Part shown: piece after piece, positions 58,513 to 64,000 of the stretch | Layout: the number at the start of each line of letters is the position of its first letter | Position numbering within the stretch: the stretch's first letter is position 1 | NCBI RefSeq assembly: GCF_018613315.1 | Contig: NZ_JAGGQL010000007.1 | Location: forward strand, 40,199-104,198 | DNA: 64,000 nucleotides | DNA from: Bacillus sp. ISL-37 | GTDB taxonomy: Bacteria > Bacillota > Bacilli > Bacillales > Cytobacillaceae | Reading direction: 5' to 3' | Notes under the pieces: generated by a model | Told to the model about the DNA's origin: nothing | What the model saw: only the letters and a program-made list of their open reading frames with translations | The model's database searches: none | Translations under genes and position numbers: made by a program

Positions 58513-58973
58513 ATTTCCCAATTTTTTACTATAGTAAGAAAACTTAATCGGTATTTTCTCATGATTGTATAAATGAGATAGTATACAAGCATCCCGAAAA
58601 GGATGATATTAATGAACATGCCTATGAAAAAAACGGCACCTAAATGGATTCCGGCATCTAAACCATGAGGTGGCATCCCCGCTGCCGAGGGAAAGATACC
58701 ATAAGGGAAAAGCGTTTCGCCAACGACGACATTCAAATAAAATAAAAACGGGAAAAGCCAAATGAGTGCTACACCGCTAATGAAACCGGCTATAGGATTC
58801 CCTTTGAAGAGTTTGGCACCCACGGTCGAAAGTATAGGCCCCATGCCGAATGATGGGATGAAGTGGATTAAAAAACCAAGGGTAAACCCTAGAGATACAT
58901 TATGTGCGTTCTCTTTTATTCTAAATAACTTTATAAGAAGAAATTTTAGTTTACGCAAGTTCTTATTGATCAT
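58503..58973 (-). CDS. DUF2062 family membrane protein
   Basis: This 156-residue protein has three to four hydrophobic segments and the DUF2062 pattern: VSLGFTLGFLIHFIPSFGMG, KLFKGNPIAGFISGVAL, and FFIGMFINIILFGMLVYYLI near the end. The basic N-terminus (NLRKLKFLLIKLFRIKENAH) should face the cytoplasm. The function is unknown; in other bacteria the domain occurs fused to glycosyltransferases. GGTGAATT precedes the ATG. It is monocistronic. Confidence 0.85.
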   Translation of the reverse strand: MINKNLRKLKFLLIKLFRIKENAHNVSLGFTLGFLIHFIPSFGMGPILSTVGAKLFKGNPIAGFISGVALIWLFPFLFYLNVVVGETLFPYGIFPSAAGMPPHGLDAGIHLGAVFFIGMFINIILFGMLVYYLIYTIMRKYRLSFLTIVKNWEIKK

Positions 58974-59113
58974 AATTCACCAGCCCCAAATTAGTATACA
59001 ATTTGATGAATCATTTTAATAGCCTTTTTGACAAATTACTTCCATGCAGATACAATCTTTGAATTTCAGATAAGAATTTTCTTGTGAACCTCTATTCAGA
59101 ATGAGAAAAAATG

Positions 59114-59148
59114 ATATAGTTAAACTATATTTTCGTCGATTCTATAAT
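59114..59148 (+). promoter_or_regulatory. pssA promoter with overlapping palindrome
   Basis: A perfect 17-base palindrome ATATAGTTAAACTATAT (59114-59130) contains a weak -35 (TTAAAC, 59120-59125), which is 17 bases from a perfect TATAAT (59143-59148). The arrangement suggests an operator over the promoter, about 85-115 bases upstream of the pssA start. Confidence 0.6.
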
Positions 59149-59230
59149 AAAATAAACATGATTATTAGTTGTCTGGGGTAAAAATAGGCATAAGCAGATT
59201 TAGAAAAAGTTCGGAGAGTGATGACAACTG

Positions 59231-59926
59231 ATGCGGTTTACAAAAATGATTCCCAATATGTTCACACTTGGCAATCTATATTGCGGTTTTCTATCAATTG
59301 GATTTGCGGCTAATGGCCAATTTAACAATGCAGCCATTTTAATTTTAATCGGCATGATGTTGGACAGCATGGACGGAAGGCTGGCGAGGATGCTGAAAGC
59401 GGACAGCCAGCTGGGAAAGGAACTTGATTCACTGGCGGATATCGTCACATTTGGTGTAGCACCATCGTTCCTGGTTTATTATACATACTTTTACCAATTT
59501 GGACTATGGGGTTTGATGGTAGCGGGACTATTCCCGTTATTCGGAGCTTATCGCCTGGCGAGGTTCAATATCAGTACTGATAAATCTTCGCTTAATTATT
59601 TTATTGGGGTGCCTATTACTGCAGCTGGCGGAATTATGGCCATCCTCACTTTATTTGGTGACTTGATTCCGAATATCGTTACTACAGTTGTCTTTACGGC
59701 ACTGAGTTTCCTCATGGTAAGCAGAATCAGGATTCCAAGCTTCAAGGAAGTACCGCTCCCTAAGTATGGTACAATCGTGACAATTTTCCTTGGTTCTTTA
59801 CTGTTCGTCATTTGGAAAGGGACCTACAGCCAATTCCCTTACTTGATTTATATCGCAACCCCACTTTATGTAGCGTATTTGGCCTATCGATTTGTTAAAG
59901 GAAAAAACAAGAATAATATTGATTAG
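59231..59926 (+). CDS. pssA: CDP-diacylglycerol-serine O-phosphatidyltransferase
   Basis: This 231-residue membrane enzyme makes phosphatidylserine, the precursor of phosphatidylethanolamine. The CDP-alcohol phosphotransferase motif is intact: DSMDGRLARMLKADSQLGKE followed by LDSLAD, giving the D-x2-DG-x2-AR-x8-G-x3-D-x3-D set. About six to eight hydrophobic segments are visible. It is longer than B. subtilis PssA (177) with an extra C-terminal part. GGAGAGTGATG precedes the ATG. No psd gene is adjacent. Confidence 0.92.
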   Translation: MRFTKMIPNMFTLGNLYCGFLSIGFAANGQFNNAAILILIGMMLDSMDGRLARMLKADSQLGKELDSLADIVTFGVAPSFLVYYTYFYQFGLWGLMVAGLFPLFGAYRLARFNISTDKSSLNYFIGVPITAAGGIMAILTLFGDLIPNIVTTVVFTALSFLMVSRIRIPSFKEVPLPKYGTIVTIFLGSLLFVIWKGTYSQFPYLIYIATPLYVAYLAYRFVKGKNKNNID

Positions 59927-59932
59927 TATAAG

Positions 59933-60109
59933 AAAAGCGGAAGCGCCTTGGTCAGCCCCGACAAGCGATGGAGGTCCTGACAGTGAAGTCGTTCTTTGAC
60001 TTCATTGGCAGGATCGAAACGGCTCGAGCTGCTCAAAGCTAACGCTTCTCGCAAGATACTCCCGGAAGCAATCTCAGGGATGAAAACTGGCTAGGCGCTG
60101 GAGCTAGAC
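59933..60109 (-). repeat. Dispersed intergenic repeat, copy 4 (inverted, with extra internal segment)
   Basis: On the minus strand it runs from AGCTCCAGCGCCTAG to GGCGCTTCCGCTTTT, with the internal TGAAGTC / GACTTCA hairpin. It matches 29570-29685 but carries about 60 extra bases (near 60028-60090). It follows pssA. Confidence 0.82.
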
Positions 60110-60150
60110 ACTAATGTTGGTGGGAAAATTGTATACTTTCTTACAAAGTT

Positions 60151-60182
60151 AAAAAGCCTTTGCTGTCTAAGCAAAGGCTTTT
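60151..60182. terminator. Terminator between pssA and csbD
   Basis: The stem AAAAAGCCTTTGCT / AGCAAAGGCTTTT with a five-base loop is suitable for both directions. Confidence 0.85.
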
Positions 60183-60196
60183 CACATTAACGCTTA

Positions 60197-60391
60197 TTAA
60201 TCTCTGGACGATTCGTTAAATGCACGTGATACATCTTCTTTCATATCACCAGCTGTTTCTTTCAGTTTTCCTTTTCCCTTATCTAGGCGGCCTTCAGCTT
60301 CCATAGATTCATTGTCGGTCAGTTTCCCGAATTGCTTTTTAGCTTCACCTTTAACCTGGTCAAATGCGCCTTTTGATTGCTTGTCATTCAT
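60197..60391 (-). CDS. csbD: CsbD family stress protein
   Basis: This 64-residue, very hydrophilic protein has SKGAFDQVKGEAKKQFGKLT and GRLDKGKGKLKETAGDMKED, the repeated CsbD motif. CsbD-like proteins are abundant general-stress proteins of unknown action. The ATG at 60391 follows AAAGGAGG; the longer frame to 60478 would overlap the promoter and is rejected. A sigma-B promoter lies 35-60 bases upstream. Confidence 0.93.
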   Translation of the reverse strand: MNDKQSKGAFDQVKGEAKKQFGKLTDNESMEAEGRLDKGKGKLKETAGDMKEDVSRAFNESSRD

Positions 60392-60425
60392 TATTTTGGC
60401 CTCCTTTATTTGAGTATATTCTTTT

Positions 60426-60450
60426 ATACCCTTTACGATTGATGGCAAAC
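60426..60450 (-). promoter_or_regulatory. Sigma-B promoter of csbD
   Basis: Read on the minus strand: GTTTGC, 13 bases, GGGTAT. This matches the sigma-B consensus (GTTTAA, 12-15 bases, GGGTAT) with a perfect -10. Confidence 0.82.
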
Positions 60451-60486
60451 TATTAAGTGTATGTGATGAAAGGGGCAAATCTTAAA

Positions 60487-61275
60487 ATGAAGGATCAGAT
60501 CATAACTGTATTAAATCAAATTGAAGAAGAATATGAGGTAAAAATACTTTATGCATGTGACGCCGGGAGCAGAGCGCTGGGATTTGCTTCAGCAGACAGT
60601 GATTATGATATCCGATTTATCTATATTCATAAAAAGGATTGGTATTTATCAATTGATCAGTATAGGGATGTTATCGAAATTCCAAAAGAGGATTCTCTTT
60701 CCATTGAGTTCGATCCCAAATTGGATGTCGTTGGCTGGGAACTTACCAAAACACTCAGGCTTTTCCGGAAGTCAAATCCTTCCTTGCTCGAATGGCTTAA
60801 TTCAAAATATGTTTATTGTAATCATGCTTATCTGGCCGAAAAATTGAAGTTAATGCAAGATAGTGTCATTTCACATAAAGCATACATAAACCACCACCTC
60901 AATCTTGTAACAAGAAATGTCAACGATATGCAAAAGAAGAAGGAGTGGAGGGGGAAGGTATATCTATATATTCTCAGGTCAATCCTGTCGGCAAAATGGT
61001 TGCAAATACATAAGCAAATACCACCAGTCGAATTCATGGAACTTTTAAGTATTTTAGAAAATTCACTAGTAAAAAGGGAAGTGAAGGACTTACTTCGGAA
61101 GAAACACAGCGGGGAAAATTATTTAACTGAGAAAAACATGATTCTTAATGAGTTCATAGAACAAGAAATTGAACTGCTTGTCAGGTATGAAAAATTTTTC
61201 AGTGTAAAATCTGACGATCCTACAAAAGAACTTAACAAATTTTTTCGAGTTACACTTAAGGAAGTCTGGGAGTAA
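60487..61275 (+). CDS. YcgL-like nucleotidyltransferase domain protein
   Basis: This protein of about 262 residues has the nucleotidyltransferase motif ILYACDAGSRALGFASADSD followed by YDIRFIY (GS-R-x-G and D-x-D), a third acidic position in LDVVGWEL, and a helical C-terminal half. It resembles Bacillus YcgL proteins (DUF4269/PF10127-type nucleotidyltransferases). The substrate is unknown. The ATG at 60487 follows AAAGGGG at a somewhat long spacing. It is divergent from csbD, whose sigma-B promoter lies in the shared region, and ends at a bidirectional terminator. Confidence 0.83.
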   Translation: MKDQIITVLNQIEEEYEVKILYACDAGSRALGFASADSDYDIRFIYIHKKDWYLSIDQYRDVIEIPKEDSLSIEFDPKLDVVGWELTKTLRLFRKSNPSLLEWLNSKYVYCNHAYLAEKLKLMQDSVISHKAYINHHLNLVTRNVNDMQKKKEWRGKVYLYILRSILSAKWLQIHKQIPPVEFMELLSILENSLVKREVKDLLRKKHSGENYLTEKNMILNEFIEQEIELLVRYEKFFSVKSDDPTKELNKFFRVTLKEVWE

Positions 61276-61317
61276 TCTGCTATTTGTCTGAAAGTGTTCT
61301 CTGTAATTCAAATGAAT

Positions 61318-61351
61318 TTGGCCGGACTGCTTTTGATGCAGGTCCGGCCAA
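61318..61351. terminator. Bidirectional terminator between nucleotidyltransferase and pduL genes
   Basis: The stem TTGGCCGGAC / GTCCGGCCAA with a 14-base loop lies between convergent genes; the T-tracts are modest. Confidence 0.8.
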
Positions 61352-61353
61352 GT

Positions 61354-61917
61354 TTATTTCATTATTTCAACCTGGTCGCCAGTTCGCAGGCCAGCCGCAT
61401 TAGCTTCATCAGTATCAATATGCATATCTAGAGCATAGGAATCTTTGACCCTTATGAGTACTTGATTGAACACTAAGCTTCTTTCACCTGCAGATTTAAC
61501 ACTTACATATTCTCCATCCTGGACATTATACTTTGCAGCGTCAGCTCGGGTCATATGAATATGGCGTTCTGCCACAATGACGCCTTCCTGAATTTCCAGT
61601 TCACCTTTTTGGCCGACAAGCTTAATGCCTGGAGTGCCGGCAATCTTCCCTGAAGCTCTTAATGGTGCTTTTACTCCGAGGGAATAGGAGTCAGTCTTGG
61701 AAATTTCAAGCTGAGTAAAGTTCCTTAAAGGACCAAGAATCCTGACTGCGGGAAATTCCCCTTTTGGACCAATGACTCTTACTGTTTCATACGCGGCAAA
61801 TTCCCCTGGCTGTGAAAGCTCTTTAGCAGTAGTGAGCTGATATCCTTCACCGAATAGCTGATCTAGATCTTCTCTTTTTAAATGAATATGACGATTTGAT
61901 ACACCAATAGGAATCAT
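61354..61917 (-). CDS. pduL: Phosphate propanoyltransferase PduL
   Basis: This 187-residue zinc-dependent phosphotransacylase interconverts acyl-CoA and acyl phosphate (propanoyl or acetyl). Two similar beta-barrel halves carry the zinc ligands: VSNRHIHLKREDLDQLF in the first half, and VAERHIHMTRADA plus LDMHIDTDEAN in the second. No encapsulation peptide or other microcompartment genes are visible, so it probably works free in the cytoplasm like an alternative to Pta. AAGGAGTTC precedes the ATG. It is divergent from the HTH-F1 beta gene. Confidence 0.92.
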   Translation of the reverse strand: MIPIGVSNRHIHLKREDLDQLFGEGYQLTTAKELSQPGEFAAYETVRVIGPKGEFPAVRILGPLRNFTQLEISKTDSYSLGVKAPLRASGKIAGTPGIKLVGQKGELEIQEGVIVAERHIHMTRADAAKYNVQDGEYVSVKSAGERSLVFNQVLIRVKDSYALDMHIDTDEANAAGLRTGDQVEIMK

Positions 61918-62071
61918 TTGAGAACTCCTTTCAAATTCTTTGATTCATTTATTTTACCCTGCCTGATTTATTAAACACCTAAATAAAAAAATCCATAATT
62001 ACGTTTAAGAGTTAATTTTATTTCTTTATAGAGTAATTTAGTTTACTATCTAAAGTAAGGAGGTGCTATTT

Positions 62072-63118
62072 ATGGAAAATCTTAGACTTAATGTTGCGTT
62101 GTTGAGAAAAAAGGTGCCAAACCTTACATCTGTAGCTAAATCTGTAGGACTGAGACCTGCCACCGTTTCAAATTTGTCTACCGGCAAAATACCGGTCGGC
62201 AGGGCAGAGGTACGGACGATAGTCGCTCTGGCAGAGCTGGCTGGTTGCAGTTTGGATGAACTGATTTTAAGAGGGGAGAGTGTAGAAATGATTAAAACTG
62301 GCATTAAAACTTTGGACTTATTTGCGCCAATTGCAAAGGGCGGAACTGTTGGGCTGGTTGCACGGCCGGGAATGGGTCAATTAGTTGTACTTGCAGAGAT
62401 GCTCTACCGACTGAAAAGTGAAGGCTATGTTACAATTCTCATAAAACCGAAGGGGAATCACCCTGAGCTTGACGATATTCTGAATGACGTCGATTACGTT
62501 ACAAACAATATCGAAGAGACATATAAGGTAATGTTAAAAGAAGGTACAGAGAAAGATTACGTACTTACAGCCGACAGATCCTATGTAATATCAGGTGAAA
62601 TGTTCACATTACAGGAAACTTTCGATAACAAAGGAATCAGCCAGGTAACGACATTCCTGATGGATTTGAAAGGAGAGGCTGTCGATGAAGACCTTCCGTA
62701 TGGCCCTCTTGATACTTTATGGCAATTCGATGCCGACCTTGCAGCACGTCATAAATACCCTGCAATCAACCCAATCTACTCAACATCCTCCATCCTAGAG
62801 GGATCATATTTAGACCCTGTACACCATAGCATTCAACAAAGAGCGCAAAAGCTTTTACGCAGGTACAGAGAATTGCGGGCGATCGTCAATGTACATGGCA
62901 TCGAACGCCTTCCAGCTGCTGAGTCGCAAATTTATCAGCAAGGCGAGAAATTGGAGGCATATTTGACGCAGCCTTTCTTTGTAGCGGAAGCATACACTGG
63001 CAAGAAGGGAGAAGAAGTAAAACTCGAGGAAACGCTAAACGATGTGAAAAGAATCCTTGAAAATCCTTCTAGTATTTCCGAAGCCAAAGAGCTTAATTTT
63101 ATAGGCAATTTAAATTGA
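62072..63118 (+). CDS. HTH domain fused to a degenerate F1-ATPase beta-like domain
   Basis: The protein has 348 residues. Residues 1-68 are an XRE-like helix-turn-helix (TSVAKSVGLRPATVSNLSTG). Residues 72-345 follow the ATP synthase beta subunit in order: IKTGIKTLDLFAPIAKGGTV, a P-loop position reading ARPGMGQL instead of GGAGVGKT (about 97-104, lysine and threonine lost), GPLDTLWQFDADLAARHKYP with YSTSSILEGSYLD like the catalytic-loop region DSTSRI, and a C-terminal AYLTQPFFVAEAYTGKKGE like LSQPFFVAE-FTG. Nucleotide binding is probably weak or lost. It is likely a DNA-binding regulator. AAGGAGGTG precedes the ATG at 62072. Confidence 0.85.
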   Translation: MENLRLNVALLRKKVPNLTSVAKSVGLRPATVSNLSTGKIPVGRAEVRTIVALAELAGCSLDELILRGESVEMIKTGIKTLDLFAPIAKGGTVGLVARPGMGQLVVLAEMLYRLKSEGYVTILIKPKGNHPELDDILNDVDYVTNNIEETYKVMLKEGTEKDYVLTADRSYVISGEMFTLQETFDNKGISQVTTFLMDLKGEAVDEDLPYGPLDTLWQFDADLAARHKYPAINPIYSTSSILEGSYLDPVHHSIQQRAQKLLRRYRELRAIVNVHGIERLPAAESQIYQQGEKLEAYLTQPFFVAEAYTGKKGEEVKLEETLNDVKRILENPSSISEAKELNFIGNLN

Positions 63119-63126
63119 TGATGCAG

Positions 63127-63150
63127 GCCCAATCATTTGATTGGGCTTTT
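63127..63150 (+). terminator. Terminator of the HTH-F1 beta gene
   Basis: The stem GCCCAATCA / TGATTGGGC with a short loop is followed by TTTT. Confidence 0.85.
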
Positions 63151-63234
63151 CCTGTTCCATTCCTTTTGGAATATTAATATTTGAATCAGTCCATCTTAAT
63201 AGAGATATTAATCAGGGAAGGTGGAAGGAGCACT

Positions 63235-64000
63235 TTGAACAGGAACAAAAAACATTATATGCCGTTTTTCATCCTCCTTTTCATCCACACTTCTTTAATG
63301 ATCTATGCATTCAACAAGAATAAAGACCGAAAGAGGATGCTCATCACTCTTTTATCGGGTATGGGTCTTTGTTTTATTTTTGAATACTTCATTTTGAGTC
63401 TCTTTAAAGCTTATCGCTACAAGCCTAAATTGTTCAAAAATAAGGATTTGGACAATTTTTTTGGTGCAATTATGTCCCAGGCAGTTTTTGTTCCATTCAC
63501 CGCCATTTTTATAACAGCTTTCAAAATTGGTTGGAAAGGAAAAGTCTTATTCGCTTTTTTTTTCGGACTAATCGAGAAACTTTTCTTATTTATGGGTGTC
63601 CATAGAAATAATTGGTGGAAGACGAGATATACTGTTACCCTCATGCCGCTTTTTTTTTACATAAATGATTTTTGGTATCAACAACTTCGAATTGGAACAC
63701 CTATTTTTCATTTTGGCTCATTATTCCTTGGCATCCTGGTCAATGGGCTGAACCTAATGTACTCCATGTCGATACTAAGAAAGTTCAGATTTGGTTTTGA
63801 ACGATGGCATAGCTGGAAGGAACACTTTAAGGTAGCACCAATCTATTCATTTATTCTATCAATGGCAACAACATTAATTATTAAACATGACAGTGGATGG
63901 AAAGGAATTTTACAGGCTTTCAGTTTCACTAAGGTTATGGATGTTCTGGTCATGAAAAGTGGAATTGCCAAAAGAAATTTCCGCCATTTTATTATTAATA
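63235..64000 (+). CDS. Hypothetical multi-pass membrane protein (runs off the window)
   Basis: An open frame of at least 255 codons continues past the window end. The TTG at 63235 has GGAAGGAG five bases upstream. The protein starts with a basic tail and a membrane segment (PFFILLFIHTSLMIYAF), then alternates about six hydrophobic segments with basic loops, for example LLSGMGLCFIFEYFILSLF, VLFAFFFGLIEKLFLFMG and LFLGILVNGLNLMYSMSIL. I do not recognise a family, though the size and segment spacing recall small spore-former membrane proteins. The 3' end and total length are unknown. Confidence 0.75.
   Translation, partial: MNRNKKHYMPFFILLFIHTSLMIYAFNKNKDRKRMLITLLSGMGLCFIFEYFILSLFKAYRYKPKLFKNKDLDNFFGAIMSQAVFVPFTAIFITAFKIGWKGKVLFAFFFGLIEKLFLFMGVHRNNWWKTRYTVTLMPLFFYINDFWYQQLRIGTPIFHFGSLFLGILVNGLNLMYSMSILRKFRFGFERWHSWKEHFKVAPIYSFILSMATTLIIKHDSGWKGILQAFSFTKVMDVLVMKSGIAKRNFRHFIIN

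Noticed and set aside
63141-63323. 60-codon + strand ORF after the HTH-F1 beta gene
   Set aside because: Overlaps the terminator and the beginning of the better supported membrane protein at 63235, which uses another frame and has a ribosome binding site.

Overview
The window looks like chromosomal DNA of a low-GC Bacillaceae member (Bacillus, Mesobacillus or Cytobacillus type). It carries strong AGGAGG-type ribosome binding sites, frequent TTG and GTG starts, rho-independent terminators after most genes, a preQ1-I riboswitch, a sigma-B type promoter, and many typical Bacillus families (YitT, YwbE, RsbR, DesKR, CsbD, DUF3231, DUF4023, CBO0543). No rRNA, tRNA, CRISPR array or complete prophage was seen. 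Genus-level placement is an inference from gene content.

Layout. 1-5.5 kb: a truncated dispersed repeat, a YitT membrane protein, a cation/proton antiporter, YwbE, an RsbRD-like stressosome protein and a HAD phosphatase. 5.5-12.5 kb: a beta-helix protein without a signal peptide, an aromatic-acid-exporter-like protein, an M48 peptidase fused to ankyrin repeats, an RDD protein, a DMT exporter and a Clp-N/GNAT fusion. 12.7-21.8 kb: one giant secreted bacillopeptidase F-like protease of 3035 residues with a PQQ-type propeller and five tandem ~370-residue modules. 22-33.3 kb: PEP carboxylase, a MITE-like element, small unknown genes, an alkyltransferase-like protein, a candidate small RNA, and an mhqED-like quinone/catechol detoxification operon with a near-perfect MhqR box on its promoter. 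33.4-41 kb: metabolic and unknown genes, then four 52-bp tandem repeats and two paralogous membrane proteins. 41.2-43.8 kb: the preQ1 riboswitch and queC-queD-queE plus a VUT-type (YhhQ) transporter. 45.3-48.3 kb: the cold-shock membrane-fluidity module des-desK-desR with a recognisable DesR operator. 49-55.4 kb: a DEAD-box helicase, small genes, and a LacI-type regulator plus GH13 alpha-glucosidase pair with two matching operators. 55.4-56 kb: debris of an IS1182-family element sitting inside the alpha-glucosidase terminator. 56-64 kb: an SDR/QueA-like/VOC operon, a second MITE copy, DUF2062, pssA, csbD, a nucleotidyltransferase, pduL, a regulator-like protein built from an HTH fused to a degenerate F1-ATPase beta domain, and a membrane protein running off the end.

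Genes that clearly work together: the des operon (DesK senses membrane state, DesR activates des); the que operon (preQ0 synthesis plus putative uptake under preQ1 control); mhqE/mhqD (ring cleavage and hydrolysis, probably MhqR-repressed); and the LacI regulator with its glucosidase. The most unusual items are the five-module protease, the HTH-F1 beta fusion, the MITE pair with 8-bp target duplications, the transposase-split terminator, the 52-bp tandem dyads and the orphan promoter-terminator unit at 28.95-29.16 kb.
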